A DNA stretch of 64,000 nucleotides from Secundilactobacillus hailunensis (GTDB taxonomy: Bacteria; Bacillota; Bacilli; Lactobacillales; Lactobacillaceae), in assembly GCF_005405185.1 (NCBI RefSeq), contig NZ_BJDO01000008.1, positions 1 through 64,000 on the forward strand, read 5' to 3'. Both the position numbers and the translations under genes were made by a program. The first letter of the stretch is position 1. Each line of letters starts with the position of its first letter. Of this stretch, positions 16,359 to 24,450 are shown piece after piece. The notes under the pieces were generated by a model, which had not been told where the DNA came from, ran no database searches, and saw nothing but the letters and a program-made list of their open reading frames with translations.

Positions 16359-17172
16359 GAATGTCTGAAACTGACTGATTGACCTTTTTTTGCTGTTGCG
16401 GTGCTGGTTTAGCAACGGGCTTCTTAGTTGATGTTGCGAGCTTGGCTTTAGGCTTAGTCGATCTAACCGGTTTGGACTTAACTTGATGCCCTACAGTTGG
16501 CCGACCAGCCTTAACCATCTCATCCATCGTTTGATTCAACAAATGATCAACAAAAATATTACCCTGATTATCTGCGTGCCCCTTCGTCCAAACGAGCGAC
16601 AGTTTCGGAAATCTTGGCAATAGTGAGCTGACTTGCCGCCAAAGTTCAGCGTTCATCAGTTCACCGCCAGAGCGTCGCCACCCACGTCGCTGCCAGCCCT
16701 TTAGCCAGCCCTTGTTAATCGCATCCAGTACATACTTGGAATCCAGCACCAGCGTGATATCAGCTGTCTGCTGACCTTGTTCGATCAAGGCTGCTAACGC
16801 TTTGATCAGGGCCATGATCTCCATTCGGTTATTGGTAGCCCCCCACTCGCCAGCGGAATCGCTGAGAACCATATCAGATAACTCTAGCCGGTACGCCCAG
16901 GCAGCCGGATCGGTAGTCTTCACGTGGCCACCCTTAACGTTACCGTGATTACGTGTACCGCCATCCGTATAGCCAATAATCAGGTCATCATGAGTAACAG
17001 GCTTTTTCGCCGTGGCACCACTCATGAATTGCTGAGCTTCTAATTCCGTCTTAAATCCCTTATATTCAGCACCAGAAAAGCCCGAAACTTCTTTTTGCGC
17101 TTCTGGCCAGCTGGTATAAATACCGGGATGCTGACCCTTTCGTACTGCGTAATATTTACCCAAAAACGTCAT
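16318..17172 (-). CDS. rnhA: Ribonuclease HI with N-terminal hybrid-binding domain
   Basis: A 284-residue enzyme that degrades RNA in RNA:DNA hybrids. Residues 3-50 form the caulimovirus-type hybrid-binding domain (KYYAVRKGQHPGIYTSWPEAQ... with FKTELEAQQFM). Residues about 65-215 form the RNase H fold with the catalytic DEDD residues in IIGYTDGG, NNRMEIMA, LVLDSKYVLDAI and GNIFVDHL; the KGW-x-x-GWxRR handle is present. A lysine- and proline-rich tail follows (TKPKAKLATSTKKPVAKPAP), ending in a short acidic helix. The ATG at 17172 is the natural N-terminus of the hybrid-binding domain, but the binding site is weak. Confidence 0.9.
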   Translation of the reverse strand: MTFLGKYYAVRKGQHPGIYTSWPEAQKEVSGFSGAEYKGFKTELEAQQFMSGATAKKPVTHDDLIIGYTDGGTRNHGNVKGGHVKTTDPAAWAYRLELSDMVLSDSAGEWGATNNRMEIMALIKALAALIEQGQQTADITLVLDSKYVLDAINKGWLKGWQRRGWRRSGGELMNAELWRQVSSLLPRFPKLSLVWTKGHADNQGNIFVDHLLNQTMDEMVKAGRPTVGHQVKSKPVRSTKPKAKLATSTKKPVAKPAPQQQKKVNQSVSDIQKALEQLDLFKNP

Positions 17173-17361
17173 CTGCTATCCATTTAAAGATTATTAAAGT
17201 TTAATAAATTCCTATTACAATTCCCACTTTACGATTGTCAATTATACTAATTCTGTGAAAATTATGCTAAAGTTATTAGTGTAAGCACTTTATAGAAAAT
17301 CGACGTTCATTTATGAACTTTGCCATTATTAACCAGTTGTTCAAGAGGAGGAATAACTCTG

Positions 17362-17817
17362 ATGTCTGAAATTCACGCGCAGCTCATCAACATTAAACAA
17401 GCTCACGCTTTGTTGAAAGAACAACATAGTCAAGCCAACGAATTTTTTCCTGAACTGACACTTACTGGCCAATATATCCTACCAGATTATCGGCTGACTC
17501 GTAAACGGGAAGCATTTAAAATTCGGAAACATACTTTTTTAAAGAAACATTTCAAATCCTACGTTGCCTTTGATTCTGAAAATGGTCAAACCCTTTGGAT
17601 GCATAACTTTTCAAGTTTAACCCAAGCGTTATTCTGGTTGCAAACTGGGCTCAAACCCGGCGATACTGATAGCCAGTTTTCCTTTAAGGAATGGCATGAA
17701 AACCACGCTGAGGAAATTGAAGGTTATAAAGAACAGCTTCGGGCCCTACACAAGGAAGCAGTCACCAAAAAGAAGGCTTCCGAATCCCGTGCCCACAAAC
17801 CAAAGAAACACGCTTAG
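17362..17817 (+). CDS. Unrecognised basic cytoplasmic protein, 151 residues
   Basis: No family was recognised. The ATG at 17362 follows GAGGAGG with ten bases between. The protein has no membrane segment; it is rich in aromatic and basic residues (DYRLTRKREAFKIRKHTFLKKHFKSY), has a central FSSLTQALFWLQTGLKPGDTDS stretch, and ends in a highly basic tail (KKKASESRAHKPKKHA) that could bind nucleic acid. It is monocistronic with its own terminator and divergent from rnhA across 190 bases. The codon pattern is like that of neighbouring genes, so horizontal transfer is not suggested. Confidence 0.7.
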   Translation: MSEIHAQLINIKQAHALLKEQHSQANEFFPELTLTGQYILPDYRLTRKREAFKIRKHTFLKKHFKSYVAFDSENGQTLWMHNFSSLTQALFWLQTGLKPGDTDSQFSFKEWHENHAEEIEGYKEQLRALHKEAVTKKKASESRAHKPKKHA

Positions 17818-17824
17818 TCTGATG

Positions 17825-17851
17825 AGTTCTGAAATTACTCAGAACTTTTTA
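17825..17851 (+). terminator. Terminator of the 151-residue gene
   Basis: AGTTCTGA and TCAGAACT pair around a 6-base loop, then TTTTT. Confidence 0.85.
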
Positions 17852-17900
17852 TTTTATTTCTATTTTGCGTGTGACAGTCAGGATTCCTAAAATAGTTATT

Positions 17901-17950
17901 AAAATCCCTTAGTACAGCTAATCAAACATTGCTGCGCTAAGGGATTTTTT
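17901..17950. terminator. Terminator between convergent genes, serving codA
   Basis: AAAATCCCTTAG and CTAAGGGATTTT pair across a 24-base loop that can itself fold; T tracts are present on both strands. Confidence 0.75.
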
Positions 17951-17973
17951 GTGATCACATTTAATGATTTGCT

Positions 17974-19212
17974 TTAACCAAAGTAAGTTTTAACTTCTTG
18001 AGGCTGCGTCTTAACGGTGACGACACCATGATGAATCGCGTACAAAACTTCCGCCCGTTCATTAAGAGCATCGTAGAAGTTATCGCGGTTCAAAATAATG
18101 CAGTTTGCCTGTTTACCAACTTCAATGCCGTAGTGGTCCAAAACGTGCATCGCACGGGCACCGTTTTGCGTCACGTACTTATACGAATTCATAATCTGGT
18201 CATAGCCCATAGTCTGCGCTACGTGAAGACCAAGGTGCAGTGGATCTAACATGTTGCCGTCGCCCATTGGATACCAAGGATCCTTGATATCATCTTCACC
18301 AAAGGCAACGTTGATGCCATCCTCGGTCAATTCCTTAACCCGGGTCATCCCCCGACGCTTAGGATAAGTATCGAACCGGCCACCCAAGAAGGTGTTGACT
18401 AATGGATTGGCGATCATGTTGATACCGGACATCTTCAACAACCGGAACAACTTGTACGCATAGGCGTCATTGTATGAACCCATGGCAGTGGTGTGGCTCG
18501 CAGTCACTTTGTCGCGCATCCCGGTTTCATAGGCTAAGGTTGCTAAGGTTTCAAGACCCCGCGCTGCTGGGTCATCAATTTCATCACAGTGAACATCGAT
18601 CAATTTATCGTATTTTTCAGCCAAATCACTGACAAAATGCAGTGATTCCACGCCGTATTCACGATTGAATTCAAAATGCGGGATTCCACCAATGACGTCG
18701 ACACCCATTTCAGCCGCTTTGGTCATTAATTCTTTACCGTGTGGGAAGGACAAAATCCCTTCTTGCGGAAAGGCTACAATCTGCAGTTCAATAAAGTCTT
18801 TTACTTCGTCACGAACTTCCAGCAGCGCTTTTAACGCCGTCAAGTCAGGATCAGTCACATCCACGTGTGAACGCACGAACTGAGTCCCATGACTTGCCTG
18901 CTTCTTTAAGGTCTGAATAGCGCGCTTTTTAACGTCTTCAACGGTCAGCTTCTTCTTGCGTTCCGACCAGATTCGAATCCCATCAAACAACGTCCCAGAT
19001 TGATTCCATTCCGGGTCCCCTGCTGTTAAGGTGGCATCCAAATGGACGTGGGGGTCAACAAATGGTGGCAATAACAGCTTACCACAGCCATCAATCAAGC
19101 CTTCGCTCTCTTTGGGCGTAATGTGGTTGGCAATTTCAACAAACTTGCCGTCTTCAATGCGAACGTCTTTCAGGGTCTCACTATTCTCAATCGACACTTG
19201 CTGTATTAACAT
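17974..19212 (-). CDS. codA: Cytosine deaminase
   Basis: A 412-residue amidohydrolase converting cytosine to uracil and ammonia for pyrimidine salvage. Metal and catalytic motifs are in order: DPHVHLDATLTAG (HxH), LIDVHCDEIDD (His and Glu), TASHTTAMGSY (His) and the CodA-type block FGEDDIKDPWYPMGDGNMLDPLHLGLHV, in which E. coli CodA has FGHDDVFDPWYP. The position equivalent to that His is Glu here, while the following Asp is kept, so substrate preference could differ. The ATG at 19212 follows a GAGGTAGGAG site. It is divergent from ktrB, with no cytosine permease adjacent. Confidence 0.85.
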   Translation of the reverse strand: MLIQQVSIENSETLKDVRIEDGKFVEIANHITPKESEGLIDGCGKLLLPPFVDPHVHLDATLTAGDPEWNQSGTLFDGIRIWSERKKKLTVEDVKKRAIQTLKKQASHGTQFVRSHVDVTDPDLTALKALLEVRDEVKDFIELQIVAFPQEGILSFPHGKELMTKAAEMGVDVIGGIPHFEFNREYGVESLHFVSDLAEKYDKLIDVHCDEIDDPAARGLETLATLAYETGMRDKVTASHTTAMGSYNDAYAYKLFRLLKMSGINMIANPLVNTFLGGRFDTYPKRRGMTRVKELTEDGINVAFGEDDIKDPWYPMGDGNMLDPLHLGLHVAQTMGYDQIMNSYKYVTQNGARAMHVLDHYGIEVGKQANCIILNRDNFYDALNERAEVLYAIHHGVVTVKTQPQEVKTYFG

Positions 19213-19354
19213 CTTCTCCTACCTCCAGCAGTTTTAATTAATCATTACTATCAAATTATAACACGAGAGCTACCTTACATAGACCGTGTTGTTCGTTTTA
19301 ACACAAACTATTTTAAGGATGATTCTGCTAATCTAGCTTTCTGACCATATAACT

Positions 19355-19382
19355 TTTAAACCGGCATGATTTTCGCTATAGT
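19355..19382 (+). promoter_or_regulatory. Candidate promoter of ktrB-ktrA
   Basis: TTTAAA and TATAGT are 16 bases apart, with the start codon 32 bases further on. The leader is too short for a c-di-AMP riboswitch. Confidence 0.45.
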
Positions 19383-19414
19383 GAAACTAACAGAAACTGG
19401 AAGGAGGGTCAGCT

Positions 19415-20758
19415 ATGTCAATCCCTCAAAAACAACATCTGTCACTGCCCAAAATACTCACCCTGGGCTTTTTGATCATCATTTTAATTGGCACATTGCT
19501 ACTTAGTCTGCCAATTGCCACACGGGGTACGCACACGACCTCGGTAATGGACGCCTTCTTTACCGCTACCAGTGCCACCTGCGTTACCGGCCTCACGCTG
19601 GTCAGCACTGCGTTTCACTGGACCCTTTTTGGTCAAACAGTGATTTTATTTCTGATGGAAATTGGCGGTTTGGGCTTCATGACCTTCACCGTCATGCTGT
19701 TCTTATTCATGCGTCGCCAAATGAAGCTCTCAACACGGCTATTAGCACAGGAATCGCTCAACCTCGATAATCTCTCACAGCTCAGTGTAATCAAATTAAT
19801 CTTATTACTCTCATTAATTATTCAATTAGTAGGTGCTGGGCTGCTACTGATCGATTTTTACCCACGCTACGGCTGGGCTAAGGGCATCTGGTTCAGCCTT
19901 TTTCACGCCGTTTCAGCCTTCTGTAATGCCGGTTTCGACTTATTCGGCAACAGTTTAGAAAACTTCACGAATGATCCTTATGTTTTGAGTATCATGGCGA
20001 TTCTCATCATTGCCGGCTCATTCGGTTTTCTGGTCTGGCAGGACCTCTTGCTCTATCCCAAACGGCGGCGGTTATCGCTGCATACCAAACTAGCACTGGG
20101 AACCGGGACCGTCATCACCTTAATCTCAATCGTCGTGTACCTGCTCAGCGAAAATAACCTGCAAGTCCTGAGTCAGCACGTTTCGTACGGTCATCGGCTC
20201 ATGAACACCCTTTTCATGGCCATCACGCCGCGGACTGCCGGATTAACTACGTTGCCCTACCAGCATCTGTCCCTTGCCAGTATTGCCTTTACCATGATCT
20301 TAATGTTCATTGGTGGCACCCCCGGGTCAACTGCCGGTGGTGTGAAAACGACAACTATTGGTCTGCTCACCATTCAAAGTATTGCGACTCTGCGCGGTAA
20401 GCAAGACGCCACCTTTGGCCATCGCCGCTTCACGCAAGATAATATTTTCCGGGCACTGACCCTGATCTTTGTCGCACTGACCATCCTAGCAGCGGCCACA
20501 CTGATTCTTTGCGCCACCCAGCCGCTACCTAAAAATGATGGTCTGCAGTCGGTCACCTTTGAAGTCCTGGCAGCCTTTGGGACCACCGGTATCTCATTAG
20601 GATTAACGCCGCATTTAAACGTCCTGGGCAAGTTGATCATCATGTTTTTAATGTTCATTGGCCGGGTCGGTATTTACACCGTGATGTTCTCGATTTTAAA
20701 CGCCAACCGTAAGCAACCGAAATATCGTTATCCAGAGGAGAGTGTTCTAATTGGTTAA
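19415..20758 (+). CDS. ktrB: Potassium uptake channel subunit KtrB
   Basis: A 447-residue membrane protein of the TrkH/KtrB superfamily, which carries K+ inward. Four pore loops are visible through their conserved glycines: TSATCVTGLTLV, AVSAFCNAGFDLF, MAITPRTAGLTT and AFGTTGISLGLT, which form the selectivity filter. GGTPGSTAGGVKTTT follows the third loop as in KtrB proteins. The ATG at 19415 follows AGGAGGG. The stop overlaps the start of ktrA by eight bases, so the two subunits are translationally coupled. Confidence 0.93.
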   Translation: MSIPQKQHLSLPKILTLGFLIIILIGTLLLSLPIATRGTHTTSVMDAFFTATSATCVTGLTLVSTAFHWTLFGQTVILFLMEIGGLGFMTFTVMLFLFMRRQMKLSTRLLAQESLNLDNLSQLSVIKLILLLSLIIQLVGAGLLLIDFYPRYGWAKGIWFSLFHAVSAFCNAGFDLFGNSLENFTNDPYVLSIMAILIIAGSFGFLVWQDLLLYPKRRRLSLHTKLALGTGTVITLISIVVYLLSENNLQVLSQHVSYGHRLMNTLFMAITPRTAGLTTLPYQHLSLASIAFTMILMFIGGTPGSTAGGVKTTTIGLLTIQSIATLRGKQDATFGHRRFTQDNIFRALTLIFVALTILAAATLILCATQPLPKNDGLQSVTFEVLAAFGTTGISLGLTPHLNVLGKLIIMFLMFIGRVGIYTVMFSILNANRKQPKYRYPEESVLIG

Positions 20759-21437
20759 ACATAAACGTGAAAATTACGCCGTGATCGGTCTGGGACAATT
20801 TGGCAGTGCTATCTGCCAGTCCCTTGTTGAAGCGGGTCAGGAAGTGCTGGCCATTGATATTAGTGAAGAAAAGGTTAACGAGTTCACTAACATCGTGACC
20901 CGGGCGGTGATTGCCGATGCTCAGGACGAAGATACCATGAAAGAACTGGAGCTGGGCAGTTTCGACCATGTGTTTATTTCCATCGGTCAAAATATTCAGG
21001 CTAGTATCATGGCCACCCTGCTGGTCAAAGAACTGGGTGCCAAAGACGTCATCTGCAAAGCTGAAAACGAAAACCACGCACGGGTCTTAGAGAAGATCGG
21101 CGCCGACCAAATCGTCCGGCCAGAACGTGATATGGCCCGGCGAATCGTCTTCCATCAGCTGCAACCCAACATCGTGAATTATTTAATGTTAAATGACCAA
21201 GTCACCATGGCGGAAGTTAAGGTCGATAACCCGGCTTTCGTGGGCAAATCGCTCAACGAATTAGCCGTGCGTAATAAGTATCATATTAATATCATCGCCA
21301 TTAAAACGGACGGCAAGGTCAATCTCTCGCCAAACGCTGACGATAAGCTCCGGCAAAATGACTTAATTTCAGTTGTGGGTTACACCACTGATGTGAACCA
21401 GTTTAATGAGGATGCACAGGCTTCATCTCAGGCGTAA
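20751..21437 (+). CDS. ktrA: Potassium uptake regulatory subunit KtrA (RCK protein)
   Basis: A 228-residue cytoplasmic gating ring protein for KtrB. The RCK_N nucleotide-binding motif VIGLGQFGSAICQSLVEAGQEVLAID is at residues 9-34, with a second block HVFISIGQNIQASIMATLLVKELG. RCK_C begins near residue 140; in several Firmicutes this domain binds c-di-AMP, which may apply here but is not shown by the sequence. The start is TTG at 20751, with GAGGAG upstream inside the end of ktrB. A terminator follows directly. Confidence 0.93.
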   Translation: MVKHKRENYAVIGLGQFGSAICQSLVEAGQEVLAIDISEEKVNEFTNIVTRAVIADAQDEDTMKELELGSFDHVFISIGQNIQASIMATLLVKELGAKDVICKAENENHARVLEKIGADQIVRPERDMARRIVFHQLQPNIVNYLMLNDQVTMAEVKVDNPAFVGKSLNELAVRNKYHINIIAIKTDGKVNLSPNADDKLRQNDLISVVGYTTDVNQFNEDAQASSQA

Positions 21438-21450
21438 CTTTCCAACACTG

Positions 21451-21485
21451 GAGAGCTGATTGATTCAAGTCAGTCAGCTCTTTTT
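21451..21485 (+). terminator. Terminator of ktrB-ktrA
   Basis: GAGAGCTGATTGA pairs with TCAGTCAGCTC (one wobble), then TTTTT. Confidence 0.85.
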
Positions 21486-21491
21486 AGTAAT

Positions 21492-21519
21492 AAAAAAAGA
21501 GCCTCGCTCGCGCTCAGCC
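21492..21519 (-). terminator. Probable terminator of the SMR gene pair
   Basis: A short GC-rich hairpin (GAGC...GCTC within GAGCGCGAGCGAGGCTC) immediately after the stop at 21520 is followed by TTTTTTT on the minus strand. Confidence 0.55.
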
Positions 21520-21897
21520 CTAAACCTTCATCTTTTCTTCTACCTGCAGCGATTCATAGTCAATTTCTTCTTCAGCTTCACCAGACCAGTTCAAGGCCAC
21601 GATGCCGACCACGATCAGTCCCAGGCCCAAAACCTCGCCAATGGAAAACGATTCGTGAAACATGATTACGTCAAGTGCTGCGGTTAAAACTGTTCCAGCT
21701 CCTGACCATAGTCCATAGGCAACACTCAGCGGCACCACTTGCATGGCGTACGACAGGCTGTAGAGCATGATCAAGAAAACAGCAATGCTCAAAAAAGTCC
21801 ATGAAAATTGTGTAAATCCCTTGGACAGCTTTAACGACATGGTCCCAATAATTTCTGTGACAATCGCAATTCCAAGCGCTACATAGTATTTAAACAT
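21520..21897 (-). CDS. SMR-family exporter, subunit 2 of a pair
   Basis: A 125-residue four-helix transporter. The essential membrane glutamate is in ALGIAIVTEIIGTMSLKLS, and AYGLWSGAGTVLTA is the conserved helix-3 region. An acidic and basic tail (GEAEEEIDYESLQVEEKMKV), longer than usual for SMR proteins, follows helix 4. It lies 11 bases after a second SMR gene, an arrangement typical of heterodimeric pairs such as EbrAB or YkkCD. Substrates may be quaternary ammonium compounds or guanidinium; the sequence does not decide. Confidence 0.88.
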   Translation of the reverse strand: MFKYYVALGIAIVTEIIGTMSLKLSKGFTQFSWTFLSIAVFLIMLYSLSYAMQVVPLSVAYGLWSGAGTVLTAALDVIMFHESFSIGEVLGLGLIVVGIVALNWSGEAEEEIDYESLQVEEKMKV

Positions 21898-21908
21898 CCG
21901 CTATCACC

Positions 21909-22226
21909 TCACAGTATATTTAACATCACCGTTCCGAGAATGATACAGGCGACACCGACGATTTTCGAGCGGTTGACCTGCTCTTGGAAGAAAATAATCC
22001 CAATAATGGTTGTAAAAAGGGTCCCAATAGCGCCCCATAACGCATAAGCGACACCCAAATCTAACCACCGCAGTGATTTGGAGAACAAAAACAGGGTAAT
22101 GGAATACCCAATAACTAATAGCAGTGTTGGCAGTAGCCGATGAAACCCATCGGACTCCTTCAATAATGAACTGCTAATAATCTCAAAGATAATTGCCGCG
22201 AATAAAAACCCGTACCCCAATAACAA
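21909..22226 (-). CDS. SMR-family exporter, subunit 1 of a pair
   Basis: A 105-residue four-helix protein with the conserved Glu in FAAIIFEIISSSLLKESDGF and the helix-3 motif AYALWGAIGTLFTT. It has fewer charged tail residues than its partner, consistent with opposite membrane orientation in a heterodimer. The start is TTG at 22226; the binding site (GGGATGATG) is moderate. I looked upstream for a guanidine-I (ykkC) riboswitch and saw none in the 80 bases available before the next gene. Confidence 0.85.
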   Translation of the reverse strand: MLLGYGFLFAAIIFEIISSSLLKESDGFHRLLPTLLLVIGYSITLFLFSKSLRWLDLGVAYALWGAIGTLFTTIIGIIFFQEQVNRSKIVGVACIILGTVMLNIL

Positions 22227-22302
22227 GTCATCATCCCGTTTCTATAAGCTTAATTAACTTTAATTGTAACGCTAATTTTATCAATTGGGGTAGTTTCTAG
22301 TA

Positions 22303-22479
22303 CTACCACCGTGAGGGATTCCACGTTCGCCCATCCAGTTCATCTTGGGCCAGTTGGATTCGTCGTTGCTGTTCTTCGCTCAGTTCTGCCAACGCCAAAT
22401 ACAGCGCGCGTTCTTTAACTTGCGGCGTTTTAGCAGCTAACGCAAATAGCTGCTGGGCCGCCCAGGTTTGTTCTGCCAT
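22303..22479 (-). CDS. Small helical protein, 58 residues, coupled to the oxidoreductase
   Basis: ATG at 22479 overlaps the TAA of the preceding oxidoreductase gene (TAATG), so translation is coupled. The 58-residue product (MAEQTWAAQQLFALAAKTPQ..., ending RTWNPSRW) is a charged alanine- and glutamine-rich helix without membrane segment or known domain. It ends 77 bases before the SMR pair, which may be read from the same transcript. Its function is unknown; it may stabilise or act with the flavodoxin-like protein. Confidence 0.65.
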   Translation of the reverse strand: MAEQTWAAQQLFALAAKTPQVKERALYLALAELSEEQQRRIQLAQDELDGRTWNPSRW

Positions 22480-23168
22480 TAGTTATCCTCCATATCCTGA
22501 ACCATTTTCAGGTTCGCCTGCAGATCCGTTAACGTTGCCTGATCATTTTTTAATTGTTCGAGTATCAAAGTCAGTTGCTGTTGCTTATCGGTGGAAACGG
22601 TTGGTATCAATTTGGCCAAACGAGCTGTTAACCAATTGGTCCGGTCATCAAAGTGCCCCAGCTGTGCCTGAGTCAGGTAGCGCTGATAATTCACTAGTAA
22701 TTTGGTCTTTTCATCATCCGTCTGATAGCTAAATTGATCGATCACAAACGTTGGCAAAAACGTCATTTGTAATTTATGCGCCAATGCTTGAAACGGTGTC
22801 AGGATCTGGGAAAGACTAAAGTTCTCACTGCCACCAGCAGTAAATTGACGTGCTGGTGAGCCCAAACTCACTGCGATTCCCAGTTCTTTACCCACTAGAC
22901 TTCCCATGGCGTCAGGATAAGCAAAGCGCCGCGTCAGCACTTGATCCAGCCAATTCTTCAAGATAGCCGGTGCGCTGTACCAGTACAGCGGAAACTGCAG
23001 CACAATTCGGTTCGCCTGGTTAATCAATGCCTGTTCTTCAGCAACGTTCAAATCAAACGTGCTGAGCGGATGCCAAGTAACATCTGGTAAAGCAGCCGCT
23101 TCCTTTAAGAATTGCTGGGTACTGGAATCTTGAATCTGTGGATGCCCTACAACGACTAAAGTTTCGAT
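22479..23168 (-). CDS. Flavodoxin-fold NAD(P)H oxidoreductase, probable ATC start
   Basis: Translating upstream of the first ordinary start (about 23051) gives a complete flavodoxin-like N-terminus, ETLVVVGHPQIQDSSTQQFLKEA, typical of the KefF/YwrO/MdaB family of FMN quinone reductases. The only codons between an in-frame TGA and this sequence are ATT GGG GGC GAT TTT ATC; ATC at 23168 sits seven bases after GGGGG. I therefore predict a 229-residue protein starting at ATC. The core motif QFPLYWYSAPAILKNWLDQVL is intact, as is the FMN-site ALGSPARQFTAGG-type block. A start further downstream would remove the phosphate-binding loop. Confidence 0.75.
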   Translation of the reverse strand: METLVVVGHPQIQDSSTQQFLKEAAALPDVTWHPLSTFDLNVAEEQALINQANRIVLQFPLYWYSAPAILKNWLDQVLTRRFAYPDAMGSLVGKELGIAVSLGSPARQFTAGGSENFSLSQILTPFQALAHKLQMTFLPTFVIDQFSYQTDDEKTKLLVNYQRYLTQAQLGHFDDRTNWLTARLAKLIPTVSTDKQQQLTLILEQLKNDQATLTDLQANLKMVQDMEDN

Positions 23169-23281
23169 AAAATCGCCCCCAATTCACATCATCTCAATAC
23201 TTCCAATTAAGCTCATCTTATCACACCCATTACTACCCGGTATCGCTAAAGCTCATATGAGTGATTATGCGCCATAACTAC

Positions 23282-23321
23282 AAAACGGTTTTGAGAGTAG
23301 GCTGTCTCAAAACCGTTTTTT
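23282..23321 (+). terminator. Orphan plus-strand terminator
   Basis: AAAACGGTTTTGAGA pairs perfectly with TCTCAAAACCGTTTT, then TT and GCAG. It could end a small RNA or be a relic of a lost gene. Confidence 0.7.
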
Positions 23322-23485
23322 GCAGTGTCTTATAGGGAGAGTACAGTAGCGACCGGACTACTGTGAATAGCGCCAGGATTTATAAGCCGCGGTGACAGCT
23401 ACACCTTTACTATTCAAGGTTAGTTTAGCGCTCGTCTGTAATAAATAGTTGTCATTTGTGTATTGGTTACGTAAAGATTGAAAAC

Positions 23486-23519
23486 ACAAAAAAACCACTG
23501 ATCGCAATGATCAGTGGTT
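23486..23519 (-). terminator. Terminator of the cold-shock gene
   Basis: Minus-strand AACCACTGATC and GATCAGTGGTT flank a 5-base loop and are followed by TTTTTTTG. Confidence 0.9.
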
Positions 23520-23537
23520 CCGTTGAGCTTAATTAAA

Positions 23538-23738
23538 TTAAGCAACAGTAACGTTAGCAGCTTGTGGGCCACGGTCGCCGTCTTCAACGTCTAAAGTTAC
23601 ATGTTGACCTTCTTCAAGGGTCTTGAAACCGTCAGCATTGATAGCTGAGAAATGTACGAATACATCTGAGCCGTTTTCAAGAGTGATAAAACCGTAACCT
23701 TTGTCAGCGTTGAACCATTTAACAGTACCTTGTTCCAT
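23538..23738 (-). CDS. cspA: Cold-shock protein, CspA family
   Basis: A 66-residue single-strand nucleic-acid-binding beta-barrel. RNP1 reads KGYGFITL and RNP2 reads VFVHFSAI; the N-terminus [14 protein letters not shown] is canonical. The start at 23738 follows GGAGG; ten extra upstream codons in frame have no binding site. Codons are highly biased, as expected of an abundant chaperone of RNA. The long A/T-rich leader upstream is typical of csp transcripts. Confidence 0.95.
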   Translation of the reverse strand: MEQGTVKWFNADKGYGFITLENGSDVFVHFSAINADGFKTLEEGQHVTLDVEDGDRGPQAANVTVA

Positions 23739-24047
23739 TAGAATGAAACCTCCATGCGCTATGCGCAAATAAATTTTGCATTTGAAACTTTTGAATAAGG
23801 AGCCATTCTAAAAAGAACGTTGTACCTTAATCCCGAAGCATAAATACATTACCAATACTATAACAGGTAATTTTGAGAAGTGCAACAACAAACTCCCACG
23901 AAGCAAAACTTTATTTTAAATGAGGCCTATCGCTCCAACTATAGGCAATACTTGCTACCAAGCCCTTTTAGTACTGCTAATCAGCACCATTCGGCCGTTG
24001 AACCATACTCATTTAATTATTTTTAGCTTAGTAATTAGTTATCAATT
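23739..24047. other. Intergenic region upstream of cspA
   Basis: About 300 bases containing the cspA 5' untranslated region and promoter zone. No supported gene, repeat or riboswitch was seen. Confidence 0.4.
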
Positions 24048-24365
24048 TTAGCGAATCAATAGTTCAATCGTGTCTTTTTGAGGCGCAAAATTCAGCCCCA
24101 CTACATGTTCCTTCAAAATCTTAGAATACTCGTCTAGTACGTCATCCGGCAACGGTGTGGTGTCTCCCAATTCGGCTAAAACATCATCGGGAGAGTCCAC
24201 TTTTTGCATATCAATAAATAACCGCATATTACCCACCGTATCACGTAACAGATCAGTTAATAGACTATTTGGCTTGCCCTCCAGATCCGTGACAACAAGC
24301 TGTGCCCCATCAACGCCATGATGGTTGATCGTGATCATCTTTAATATATCAAAAACGTTATCCAT
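24048..24365 (-). CDS. Unrecognised acidic protein, 105 residues
   Basis: The ATG at 24365 follows GGGGGAGC. The 105-residue product has no membrane segments; it is acidic, with an N-terminal MDNVFDILKMITINHHGVDGAQ, a middle DLEGKPNSLLTDLLRDT and a Pro/Asp-rich DTTPLPDDVLDEYSKILKE. No family was recognised. It lies between cspA and the DUF4811 gene as a single cistron, with no terminator that I can define. Confidence 0.6.
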   Translation of the reverse strand: MDNVFDILKMITINHHGVDGAQLVVTDLEGKPNSLLTDLLRDTVGNMRLFIDMQKVDSPDDVLAELGDTTPLPDDVLDEYSKILKEHVVGLNFAPQKDTIELLIR

Positions 24366-24450
24366 GTTCCGCTCCCCCAATTTGTATTTTACATTGTGCT
24401 TATTATACACGATGTTGCTAGGCTGTGAAAGCTAATCCAACTCAGGAATA

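Larger units (their letters stand above)
23169..23537. other. Intergenic region with an unassigned terminator
   Basis: This 370-base gap holds the minus-strand upstream region of the oxidoreductase, a strong plus-oriented terminator hairpin at 23282-23321, a further hairpin (ACAGTAG/CTACTGT near 23350) and the csp terminator. No open frame with a binding site is visible, and no gene on the plus strand precedes the terminator. Confidence 0.4.

Noticed and set aside
19213-19414. c-di-AMP riboswitch upstream of ktrB
   Set aside because: The predicted leader is about 30 bases, far too short, and no conserved motif is present.
22227-22302. Guanidine-I riboswitch upstream of the SMR pair
   Set aside because: The gap is under 80 bases and shows none of the conserved ykkC core; the genes probably share the upstream transcript.
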